The position numbers were made by a program, and so were the translations under genes. 64,000 nt of DNA from Membranipora membranacea. Taxonomy: Eukaryota > Bryozoa > Gymnolaemata > Cheilostomatida > Membraniporidae. The DNA is taken from NCBI GenBank assembly GCA_914767715.1, contig OU612066.1:15381001-15445000 (forward strand), read 5' to 3'. Below the pieces are notes generated by a model. It saw only the letters and a program-made list of their open reading frames with translations. It did not search any database and was not told where the DNA came from. Shown in pieces: positions 36,914-48,198 of the stretch (positions are counted from its first letter, which is position 1; each line of letters starts with the position of its first letter).

Positions 36914-39900
36914 ATGATAGATTTTGACTTTATCCTGGAGACTGTTGTCACCATATTCTTATCCATATACTACCTTATGGAGGGAACTGTAAAAGCAATA
37001 CTGCCAATGAGCTGGACTCCTAAGAAAGACCTCTCACAGGAAACTGTTCTAATCACTGGGGCAGGTAAGTACGCCTCAACTGAGTTGAGTATAGCTTTTA
37101 TTAACACCTAAGGCTTTCACTCATGTTTTATGAGGTGTCTTCACAGGCCTTCTGTAGCTTGTGCAAGTCTAGTGGTCGTGTGTCCTCGTGGGCGAGGTTT
37201 AAGCTACTGGGGCACACGACCACTGGTCGTTCAGGCAGGTGATCGCCGCCGTAGGCTGTTGTAAACAACCGCCTACGGCTGCGATCGCCTTCCCAAAGAC
37301 CATAGGAGATGGCTGTGGGAACAGCAGGCCTATTCAGACCTTTACTACTCATTTAGAGATTTTAAGTTTTGTATTTTTAAGTTGACTAAATTTTATTCCC
37401 AACCTTTGTCCTCAGTCTGTGGCTATTTATTCATATGCTCAATGACGCAGTGTTTTTCTAATTTGGTCAGGTTGTAAGTTCAGTAAAGCGAAAGTCCATC
37501 GCTTATCACCCGGCTCTTATTTTGTAACTTGTTGCTTACCGATTGCTTATCTCTGCACTAACCAGTACTATGTCTACGCTTAAAATAGGTTGCTATGACC
37601 GGTGTGATAAGGTCTTACTGTGTACTGACTGCAGCACACAGTCTGGCTATACAAAGTCAACATTCCTCAGTAAAAATTTGATATGAGGTGATGCTAGGCC
37701 ATGTTGATGACGCTTGTTGTCTGATATGATATCGAAGTTCGGAATATCAGAGTTTGCTTCCGTATATACTTTGCATTGATGGCCTAACTATGCTTCCTTC
37801 TGTGAACAATCGAATGAGCTCTGCTTGCCAGAATAAACTACAGCGGCAAAAATTTCTGCGTATAGCTTTGAAATCGCAGATTTTTCTTTTTATATGAGCC
37901 CACTCTGGTGGCCATAAAATTGTGTTATTAAAAAATTAATTGAAAAACTTATGTTCGACTGTTTGGTATGAACTTTTTAGGGAAATACATCAAAGTCTAG
38001 TATGTCAAGACGATTAGCCAAACATTTTTGTGCCGGGCCTTTGTGCGTTGGGCACGAGTTTTTGGATCAACAATGTTATCTCCAATATTCACTATTTTTG
38101 TTCTCTCATAGGTAATGGTATCGGCCGAGCATTGGCCATCTCTCTGGCTAAGATGGGAAGTACACTTATCTTATGGGACATAAATAAAGAGGGTAATGAG
38201 GAGACGGCCGCTGAGATTAAGAAGTTTGGCGGTAGAGCCACCACATACACAATAGATCTGAGCAAGAGAGACCAGATATACGCTACTGCTGAACAGGTAA
38301 GCATGACTGAGCCTCTCAGATTATTATTATTATGTGGTTGGTTAAAATCTTTATTCAAATGTTCTATTGTGGATGGTGTGCTCAAGCCTCAAACTTCAAC
38401 AAGACATTAATGAAAGTGATGGCTTTAAATGCGCATCAAGTTCCATGTCTGAGCTCTGTGACATGGGTAAACTAGGTTTCTGCTTAGCTAACCCTCAAGC
38501 TCAAGGATGTCAGAAGGATGGTAAGTTAAAAATCATCCTTCTATGTTATAGAGCTGTAGTTTGTCTAGAAATTCTAGACTAACACACCCAATCTATTGAT
38601 ATCTCCTCTCAGGATAGTCACAGATTGTGGCAAATTAAATATGAAATCCTAATATTAAATGGCTGGTATCACCCTATGGGGCTATGAGACATTGATCGTG
38701 TCACTTGGAGTGCCCTCAATCGGGTTAGGGATAGTCAAAACATTCTGTAGGCCATGGAAGTTCAAAGTCCAATTTTGTCCAAACCATGATTAATCATTTT
38801 TTAAGGAATTACCAAACTGTTGTTTGGATGGACTTTGACCATCATGTTAGTAATGTGTACATATGCACAACGTGGAAACTACTTGTTATTCATACCATGA
38901 GCTGATTTTGATCATGATAAAGTGAAACTACAAATTTTTATCATGTACACACTTAAACGTTGCAAGAATTTGTATGCTAAAATTCACATAGTTGATATGA
39001 ATGCTCTATATTTTTCTTATTCATTTAGTTTAACAGCAGCTAGTTAGAGGCCACTTTCCATCAATTTATTTAATTCATCTGCATCAAAACTTTGAACCTA
39101 TTGTATAGAAGTGTGTCTTGTGGAGTGTCTGTCTCTATGTAACTTGTATTTTGTACACGTATGTAATAATAATTGACAATCCATCTTCATCAACTGAAGT
39201 TATATAATCTGTCAGTAGATAATTGAGCAGGACCACAGGTTGGAGTATTGAACTCCTTTTTCATTTGGTTTTGGTTCTCGTTTTAATCTGATTTGGTCCT
39301 CTACCAATAGACTAGATCAAGTTTGATCCAGTTTGCTTACATTTGGAATTGCTTCCCCTCCTAATGATCAGCCGCGAACCCGAATGCAGGCAATCTGGAT
39401 CAAACTTGATCTATCGATATAAACTGCTACTGCTACTGCTACTAAGCCTTGGGTCTAATAAAGCGCACTGTTTGTTTCAATAACTTTTATACATTTTCGT
39501 TGTGTCGATAGGTGAAGAAAGATGGTGGTGATGTAACCATGCTTGTGAATAACGCCGGTATTGTGACAGGAAAGAAATATCTGCAGTGCCCTGATGGACT
39601 TATTGAGAAGAGTATGGATGTCAATGTCATGTCTCACTTCTGGGTTAGTTGAGAGAGTAAAACTAATTTCACCGATGAACGAGACGAAAGAAAAAGAAAA
39701 ACAATTTCCTGTTTGAAATGGGTTATGCTTTTGCTGTATGAATTGCCAATAATGCTGGAAGAGATAGAAGTGTGAAGTTCACTCCTAATGAATTGATAAA
39801 TTTAGACTCTGGCGCGAAGTGTAAAAATCAGTCTGTTAGTGGAAGCCACTGAAATATTGTCATTGACCACATGCATGAAATTTACATGACATGCAAAAAG

Positions 39901-42900
39901 TATGAAGGCACAAGTCATGTCATTGCTTCTATTGACCTTTGGAGGACTAAAAGGCTGGTTGATCACATGCCTTTGGGGTCATGGTCAGTTTTTAGGCAAG
40001 AGAGTTCAGCCAGCAGAATTGCACATCTAAAATTAACCTGCACCTCTCTCTTTGGAGTTAGGGTCTATGACCTTGTTGGATACCCCAGCCCCATGACTGA
40101 CCTTCTCAAAGTTGAGTCAGCGTTGTACCGTCCAATCTTAAACAATGTAAAATTTGAATATTTTTAAGTTTCACACTCTTGGAAATAAGAGGATAGCCTT
40201 TTACTTTATTGTGGCTCTATGCTTTTAGACTGTGAAGGCATTCCTGCCTGAGATGTTGGAGAAAGATCACGGGCATATCGTCAGTGTAGCCAGCTCAGCT
40301 GGTCTTGTTGGAGTTAACGGACTCGCTGATTACTGCGCCAGTAAATTTGCCGCTGTTGGTAAGCTGTCTCCACATTCATTCAACATGGACAATCGAATAT
40401 TACATTTATATAATAATATAAACCTTCTTATATCGAAAAATCTAGTTCCAGGGTGAAATTTTGAGGATGAAAAATAGGAAAATTCCTAAAAAATATTGCA
40501 CGTTGGATATATTCCATATGTCATATTCTCTCAATAGATGTGACTCATTCTCAGCCTGTTGTTGTAAATCCTGACATGCAAAGTTCGCTGACAACGCACA
40601 TTTGATGTTGATCATGGTACTGCTGTGGGTAGGCTGTTAACTCATCGTATCTTTTCGATCAATGTGTGAGGTAACAAGATCACAGAATACTCGTCACACT
40701 TACCCTCATAAATCTGAATGTTTACGAGGATGTCACATATTTTTCTGGTCAGTCGCTCTCTTATTATGTAACTTGGCAGCGTGACAAATTGTACCATCAG
40801 GTTCAGGGTTCAAAAGTTAGAAATTTTATGGAACCATCTGGCAGAGGTTTACTTACTTTCTGTAAAAAATTGCTGGAAAAGAAGATGACTTTAAATTGGT
40901 TCCGATTGAGGAGTTATCCGTTATTAAAGTGATTTAATTTTTCACTGCTCTTCAACCATCTGATATTTTGGGGAACTAAGAAGATTTTGTATATTCAAAT
41001 AGCGTCCCACCAGATATGAAAGCTGGTTTTTAGTAGTGGTCAGTTGATCGTCAGCGAAATTTTTCACACACAATTTGATGCAATTTTGTATGTTATTAGG
41101 TAGATTTCTCATGCTTGCATATTCTTTCTACATATAATATGTTGCTAATAATTTACTCTCCCAAACAACTTTTGTGACAGGTTTCATTGAATCCCTGAAC
41201 ACCGAGATTTCAATACAAACACCAAATGTTCACACAACAGTAGTTTGTCCATGGTGCATCGACACAGGCATGTTTCAGGGATTCACATCTCGGTAAGAAC
41301 GCACTAAATCTGACAGGGCTTAGCCAATTGACTCCCAGAATGCAATTTTCCGGAATTACCTCAGAAACTTGTTATTAATTACATACATTGGATTGACCTT
41401 AGGTTAAACACTCATGCTGTGTTGGGATAGCTGGTAGTGGGATTTCATTATCAACCATTTTGGGCAGGGAAAGTAGTTAATAATGAAATCCCACTACCAG
41501 CTAACCCAACACAGTGTAAGCACAAGATTGACCTCTAAAACTTGGTAATTCCTGATGAAGCTTGCATTGTGGGATACCTGGATTTTGCACTCACAGAAGT
41601 ATATGTTGCTTCAGTGGGGTACAGCCTATCACATAGATTCAAACCTTATTCTTGTTCTTCTGTAGGTTTCCTTGAATCCCTTAACCTTGAGCTTAGAGCC
41701 ATGCACAAGTCAATAGAGACTACAGTGGTCTGCCCCTTCTATATCAACACTGGACTCTTTGATGGAGTCAAATCTAGGTAAACGCTGTCTCCACCGCCGC
41801 TGCTTTTTACTTTTTATGTAGAGCACTGTAGACTAAGATCAAGTTGGATCAAATTTGCCTGTATTTTGAGTCGATTCCATTCTGCCTGTAAACTGCCGGG
41901 ATGCTCGATAGGAGGCAACTCAAAATACAGGCAAATTGGATCAGACGTGTTCTACTGTAGACTAACTGGTTTTGGGCCTACTAACATTTCAAATTGCAGG
42001 AGCATGTGACCTCTTTGCTTCCCTTCGATGCTAGTATTCATTCTGTTTCCTCTGCCTTTACTTGGTGTATGTTTCTAAGCGTCTTTTGATTCAATATTGC
42101 TTTGTGTGGGACATGGGTTGAGTTATGTTGTGTATTTTGCTCAGAGGCATGGAGACTCACCAGAGATATACCGCAATGCTGGGGCAATATTATACACTTT
42201 TACCTCTATCAAGGAGGCCTAACCAACTGCGTGCCCTTATCAACTGCTTTCTCACTGATAAGCGATTGTCATTTTAAATTTACAAAGCGAATAATCTTTC
42301 GAGATATTGACTGTTAGTGGTGAGCCCTTTCTCTACTTTCTGTCTTGCCATCTTGTGTTTACAATGTTCAGTTGTTGAAAACTGTCTCTTTGACTAGGAA
42401 AATGAACAAGCATAGAGGTATATTTTTGGTGAGTTCCCCCTCCCCCTCCTTGGGTAAAGTGACAGTTTAGCTTTTTTCAATAAGAGCAGAAAAACTGTGA
42501 GCTGTACAGGAATGAAGAGCTTTATTCTGTACTATGAAACTTATTTTCACAGGTTCCCATCCATACTGCCGATACTAGAGACTGATTTCGCTGTTAAGAA
42601 GATAGTAGAAGCCATCCAGACAAATCAACCTGCTCTTTACACACCTAGAGTACTGTACCTACTTATCGCTCTCAAAGGGTAAGTTACAATGTCAAGTGTA
42701 TCCTTCTCATTCAGAATATAATCTAAGATTAAAGCCAACCTATGGAAAAGTAGCTTGAAGGGGTAGTCTGATAATTAATGATAAGTCTGAGATTAGGCTG
42801 CAATTTAACTGATGGTCATCTTCTATCCCGTGGAACCGATGGTCACTACCAGTCTCTTGCCCCTGGCCGGGTCACTTGTCCCATTTGTTTCCCTGCAAAG

Positions 42901-43190
42901 TTTAACCCATACCCAGATGTTCTCACTTCCATTGAATGCTTTCTCAGGAAGTTGTGGGAGGATTTTGGATATCTCTGCACTATTACAATGGTGCTGCACT
43001 TTCAATGGGCATTGGGAAGACAACTTTGATTTGGTGAATGGCTATTTTGACTGTCAGCAAACTATTATTCTGCTATTTTTTCGTTTGTAGATTTTTGCCT
43101 GTGAAAGCTGGATTACTGCTGCAGAGATATTTTGGTACTACATCAAGTATGGACCAGTTTACTGGCCGTAAGCCTGTCAAGTCTGACTAA
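36914..43190 (+). CDS. SDR16C5: SDR16C5-like short-chain dehydrogenase/reductase (epidermal retinol dehydrogenase 2 type)
   Basis: NAD(P)-dependent membrane-anchored oxidoreductase; its vertebrate relatives oxidise retinol or steroids on ER or lipid-droplet membranes. Exons: 36914-37064, 38112-38296, 39512-39643, 40229-40358, then either 41181-41292 or 41666-41777, then 42553-42678 and 43091-43190. Both forms are 311 aa (human SDR16C5: 309). An N-terminal hydrophobic helix is followed by the cofactor motif TGAGNGIG (48-55), [12 protein letters not shown] with the cofactor-selecting Asp near 73, NNAG (125-128), the active-site serine region ASSAG and catalytic YCASK (191-195). Asp in the second-strand position suggests NAD(H) preference (inference). 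[14 protein letters not shown] and [15 protein letters not shown] are close to SDR16C5, making this subfamily likelier than HSD17B11/13 or RDH10. AATAAA at 43615-43620 follows. Confidence 0.93.
37171..37289. repeat. Two adjacent hairpins in SDR intron 1
   Basis: Hairpin one pairs AGTGGTCGTGTG (37171-37182) perfectly with CACACGACCACT (37213-37224). Hairpin two pairs GGTGATCGCCGCCGTAGGC with its near inverse complement ending GGCTGCGATCGCC at 37289. The stretch is more GC-rich than its surroundings. It may be a fold-back element; no target duplication was found. Confidence 0.55.
39313..39413. mobile_element. Fold-back TIR element (TAGATCAAGTTTGATCC family)
   Basis: The termini TAGATCAAGTTTGATCCAG and its exact inverse complement at 39395-39413 enclose about 60 bp of unrelated sequence. 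The arm resembles that of the element at 41834 (GATCAAGTTGGATCAAATTT). It lies in the SDR intron before exon 3. Flanking duplications are not convincing. Confidence 0.65.
41181..41292 (+). CDS. SDR exon 5a, first of two mutually exclusive exons
   Basis: 112 nt entered after TTTGTGACAG in phase 1 and left at GTAAGA in phase 2. It encodes 38 residues including [11 protein letters not shown] and [16 protein letters not shown]. These cover the helix after the catalytic YxxxK, the following beta strand and the start of the substrate-binding loop. About 20 of 38 residues equal those of exon 5b. It joins exon 4 and exon 6 in frame only if 5b is skipped. Confidence 0.85.
41400..41525. mobile_element. 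Fold-back TIR element with exact 9-bp TSD (family TAG-1, copy 3)
   Basis: Long arms contain GCTGTGTTGGGATAGCTGGT and TAGTGGGATTTCATTAT, inverted on the right side with few mismatches. GATTGACCT flanks it exactly on both sides (41391-41399, 41526-41534). It shares GGGATAGCTGGTAG and TTCATTATCAACCA with the element at 10604. It sits between the two mutually exclusive SDR exons. Confidence 0.8.
41666..41777 (+). CDS. SDR exon 5b, second of two mutually exclusive exons
   Basis: 112 nt entered after TTCTTCTGTAG in phase 1 and left at GTAAAC in phase 2, the same length and phase as exon 5a. It encodes [10 protein letters not shown] and [16 protein letters not shown]. Its CPFYINTG is nearer to the vertebrate SDR16C5 loop than the CPWCIDTG of 5a, so 5b may be the ancestral version. 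Both exons have intact splice sites and no stop, so neither looks like a decayed copy. Confidence 0.85.
41834..41954. mobile_element. Fold-back TIR element with 9-11 bp TSD
   Basis: Arms TTTGCCTGTATTTTGAGT and ACTCAAAATACAGGCAAA are inverted. ACTGTAGACTA occurs directly at both borders (41825-41835 and 41954-41964), so the duplication is 8-11 bp depending on where the ends are set. Related to the element at 39313. It lies in the SDR intron just after exon 5b. Confidence 0.75.
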
Positions 43191-43620
43191 TAATAGTAAT
43201 GGATTCAATGCGAAAAATGCATGAATATGGCTCACAACGTAAATACCTTTACTTAGATTTCGCCAGAATTTCAAGTATTATTTGAAAGTTTTTTTTTGAG
43301 GGTAAACTTCTATAGTTATGATGATTATAAATTCTATACACATAATCGGATAATTTCTTACTGGCTGTTAGGTTCGGAATGTAAAACATTAGTGGAAGCA
43401 GTGTAGCCGATTTGAATGAAAACGTATTGTTGGCAGTTGTCCCGCCCGTCTCCTGTAACTTTCAAAAAGTTTATGTGAGATATTTCATATCATTTTATGA
43501 GTATTGTGTGTGCGCATTGGTACTATTTCATTTCTATTTCACACATGTTTTGAGGTTATTGTAAATTTGATATAAGCTGTATTGCTTGCAAGGTTTTATT
43601 CCATATGCTCATCTAATAAA

Positions 43621-46600
43621 ACTTTTGAATTTTCCATTTGTATCAATTCAATTAAGTTTATACATAACTAGTGAACATTTATATTAAAAATTAAACTAAA
43701 TTCAGTCCTTGTGTGTATGTTGCGCGTTCAATCTCTCAATGTTTCATGTAGGCATATTAATGCACATTTCTAATTGCAAAAATATCTTACCAAATAAACA
43801 CCTACAAAATTAAAGTTGTCTCCTCTATCTTTATGAGAAAGTCACTATACCTCTGCAAGGCTTCAGCCGCTACGTAAAATAATGCAGCTCCTATCTGATA
43901 CATTGGTGGGTCTGGCTGTTCAGGGTTTATCATTTGAGGCTAGCTGTGACTTGGCCTCTGCTGTCTAGTGCATGGAAAAGTCAAAGTAGACCTAGTTCCA
44001 TTGTTGAATCTACACATTATGTGTTAATTCTAGATTTTATTGGAATAAACTCAGGTTTCAACCTCCTGAAGTTTTTTGGGTTCATTCATTAGGTTTCCTT
44101 TAAGCTGGCAGATTAGATTAACAGCAGCTGCTGTTTATAGCCTTTTTCTATGCGGTTTATAATGCTGAATTCTTCGAATGATGAAAATATCACTTCTATT
44201 CTGCTCCGTTTTCAAAACTAGAATTGGGCAATCTCTCTAATTAAAAGTACCAGATTTGCTTTGCAAAATTTCATGTATCATATCCAACCATTACAATGAC
44301 CTGTCATAATCAAGACAGTATCAATTTATAAGAACGATGTTGATCAAATCAGAGTTGTCTTTTTAATGCACATGATATGACAACTCCATAGTTTTACCTT
44401 TCTTGTCTTTGCCTATGGCGAGTCCCTCAAGTTTTTGCCCCTGGCTAGAAAATCATAATACCATGGTCTGTGGCCAAATCTGATTGCATTATTGGACTGT
44501 GCATGACTTTCTTGGGTGTGTTTACTCACTCCTTGAGTTCATCGACATGGCCATGTGGCACATAATCTGGAGCTGACTATTACATGTAGTCTAGGTATAT
44601 TACTCATATTCGGTGGATGATCACTGACTAGATGACATGACCAGCATGAACAAGGCTGTTCTTACGTCAAATCCTCGAGCTCTTTACGCACATGGAACAA
44701 GTGCTGTGTACAGAAAATGTGTGGATAGTGAACAACACTTACTTAATCCCTTAGGTTCAAAACGTCAGTTAGCAAAATCAGTTTACAAACACCATCCTCT
44801 TGAAAATAGTAACTTGATGCCGCTGTGATCATGCCTGTAGCGCATACACTCATAGTTTACATGATTACTCATGTTGAAGGGGAGATACCCAATCTGCTGC
44901 CGCGGGCGAACGTCATCAGTTATTCACAGTAGTTACCAAATACTGGTGATTTTCAACATTGCGCTATCCAGGTTACTCATGGCTTTTATTTACACTTCCA
45001 CGATCAATGATTTATAAATAAAGCTTACGTTTAGTGAGTCATATGAAATGATCGTGGTTTTTCTGTGTAGAAGATATGTTGAGTACAACGCCTTGTTTAA
45101 ACTGTGCAATAACAACATATAAGATTAATCAATAAATGGCATAAACTAAAGGTGCAGAATAAAACTCCCGTTTATATTACTTTGAAAGTGAAATTCATCA
45201 CGCTGACCCTTGGCTTACAGTTTATGGTTCGCCGTATTTGTGTTTGTTTTCATCGCTGTTCTTTCCTTATCCTATTGCTGCTGACAAGGCCAACTACAGC
45301 TGTTGTTTGTTTGTTGTCTGATTTGAAAGTGGTAATAGAGCAGCAAATCAATAATGCTGCCTAATTTGATTGTTGTACGATAATCTAAAAATTATTGTGT
45401 GGGGGAGTAAGGCCACTAAACAAAAACAAATGCTTGAAGCTAATAGCCGAAAAATTAATATTACTCATGGGAATAAACTTAAGTTAAATGGCAGGCATCA
45501 CCTTGATCAGATGATGCTGCTCCCACTGATTCATTTTACTATGCCGTGCAGGTAATTATTTATTAACATCTTGCACACACATTGATTCGTAGAATGTATG
45601 AGGCGATAATTAAGAGCAACATTTCAATGAATTTTTCATGATGGAGAAAACATTAGGAAATGCTGATAATTTGCCCATTTCCAAATTATTTGAGTCATGG
45701 TTTGTTACCGCTCTGTGTATTCATTCCTTGAACGTGAGGTCAGAGGCGCATAGCATGCTTGATAAAATATAAGCTAGAGGGTAACGTGTTCCCAGTATAT
45801 CGCACAGGTTTGAAAAAGCTAACTCGAGGGCTAGCTAACATATACTCCAGCTCAATACTTTATATAAACTTCCACCTTAGATAGATAAAATCAGTAGAAG
45901 CTAACATTAGGTCACCTCCAACTCTTGCAAATATCTACTCTTATTTAGGGTATGGTTTTTAAATTTTTGCACCGTCCGCTTTTGCAAAGGCGTTGAATAA
46001 TAGAGATTGTTCCAGGTGATAGGAAAAATGTTGATGTGATTTATAAAATAACCTGAAAAAGAATTCCGTTACCAACAAGAAAACTAGTCTAGTCTAGTCT
46101 GGGCTGTATCAGCAATGATGTCATTCCCTCTCAAAACACCTCCGTCCATTCTAACCAGTATTGAAGACGAAATGGAAAAAGTAAAAATAATGTAGCATTC
46201 TACGTCAATGATTCAATGTCAGTGATTCCTATGGAATGAGCAGTATCTCAAACTGTTATTCATTTTGACCCTATAGCCAATAACCACGTTGAAAACTTCC
46301 ATTTAGATCTTCCTCTTTAGAAGGAGGTGATAGTTCATGTTGTTAAATGATGACATTTCCATGCTAATATCTGTCACTGAACTTAAAATTACCGATTGTT
46401 TTCCGATTTTTTCGTCTGGTTGTAACTGCTCATAGCCAGCGACATGAATGCAATCCCCGCCTCTACATTGGATACAAGGTGGTATTTGAAGCACAGAAAT
46501 AGTTGGTCCCTCCATGACAGACTATCATGGAAGTGTAACTCCATATAAAACTAGGTAAACACAAGTTGATGTCTTATTTTGCCAGCTAGCAAAAACACTA

Positions 46601-48164
46601 AAATTTCAGCCGATCTAAATGTTGTTGAATAAGGTTAGCCATCTGGTTAATGATTATTAAGCTGTGTTGAGTGCAGTGCAGTGGTATTAAATTTAAACTA
46701 ATTAATCACCTATTCAATAAAAATCATGTCTTATTATTTATCTAACGCTGCCGCTAATGCTGCCTCCCACGCCTGCTGACCCGATAATCTGAGTGTAGAA
46801 TTAATGACCAGTCTAATGTTCTTATTTATTCATTGCACTCTACTCGAGATACTAATACATGATAAGCTGCTTGTTAAACATAACACTGCCATCTAAAAAC
46901 AGTGCCCCAAGGGGGTAACAGCTATCTCATTACAAGCTGCCGACTGCTGAGCCATTGTTGCTGCCATCTATTTTTAGCTACCTCCCACCACCTGGTGCCG
47001 CTTAATATAATTCAAACAAAAGAACTCGCTGAGCTGTCTGGTAGTTAATTTTCATGATTTGTTTTGCAGGGTTTTCCCAGAGAAAGCATAATTAATACCA
47101 TGCTATTGACGAACATGAGTTTAGTACAATTCGCTTTCCACGCAACACCCCACAGCTGTATAATGTCACATTCTCATCGCAGTGATGAGAGCCTGGATGC
47201 ACTAGTGTACCTCTTTTGCTGCTTGCTGACGTGAACACTACTCGATCACGTAAACACGTAGCTCGTTTTAGATCAGCTTAAGGTCTGTGTAGGATGCTGC
47301 AGTCTAACGCTTAAAAAAGCTAGCCTTTATCTGAAAATTCATGAATTAGTTTCCGCAAAACCCAACCCGAAGAAAAGTCATCTCAAATCCATACACAGTT
47401 GAGTGTCTTGTGGCTTCAATTCAAATATCGCTAAGAAATCATAACAACAACAAGTCATCGAGGGGTCTTAATTTTGAAATATAATTATGCTGGCGCTGCA
47501 ACAATCTGATGGTGAACAGCGGGTAGCCAGAGACAAGATAAAATAAATCATTTCAGTTTTAATTAATAAGCTAGCTGGCATTTTCGATTCCTCACCAGTA
47601 TTGATTGAAGATTTTTCTGGCCTGCAGGCTTTTCTTCGGATTTGCTCTCTTCTTAACGACTATGTAAGTATATTTATAGCTCAAAATAAACATCCCTGCA
47701 TTCCTAGCCGTACAGAAAATTAAGTTGGGATGAAGAGTCATCATAACTAAGTGGCTAGAACAAGTATTTTGCTGCTACTCAAGTGGTTAGTTGAAATAAC
47801 ACAAGGCGCTTTCCTCGTCTATCTTCAATGCTGCCGGTCTCTCTTTAACGCTGCCGCCTGTAATTACATATCATTGCTGTCACAAGCATTCACTTGCCGC
47901 ATCTATAATAACGGATTTGTTGGGTAAATATTTGCAGACAGTTTACCGAGCACAGCTGTGACTAAGAGGTAGCGAAAAGGTTCGAGAAGATTAAGCGGCT
48001 CGTGATATATCAAGTCAAACAGACCACTCTACCTTCATCAGCGTTTGATCTGATCATTTGTAGAGAAAAACAACTGACAGGTTAGAAACACTAACGTGCA
48101 GATTCACTGGACTGTTTTTTGGTTGCTACAAACTTCTGGATGAGTTGCTATTTGGAGCAGATAA
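43621..48164. other. Gene-poor region upstream of the RGK gene
   Basis: No exon could be supported here. Open frames are short and featureless. The 12-mer TAACGCTGCCGC occurs twice (46743-46754 and 47846-47857), and related GCTGCC motifs are frequent, for example at 46757 and 47829. These could be parts of control regions for the downstream gene, but that is speculative. Confidence 0.45.
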
Positions 48165-48198
48165 ATGGCAACCATGACTGCAGTTGACAAACTTTTAG
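48165..48198 (+). CDS. Probable first coding exon of the RGK-type GTPase gene
   Basis: ATGGCAACCATGACTGCAG starts a 34-nt open segment ending at a strong donor (TTTTAG|GTAAGT) in phase 1. The next plausible exon, after CGATTGTAG at 54515, is open upstream of its own ATG in exactly the phase required, giving MATMTAVDKLLDSLLDKANM. The intron would be 6.3 kb. The alternative is that translation starts at ATG 54539 and this segment is not used. Confidence 0.5.

Noticed and set aside
41181-41292. Exon 5a as a dead duplicate
   Set aside because: It has intact splice sites, an open frame, a conserved TTVVCP core and conservative substitutions, so it looks maintained.
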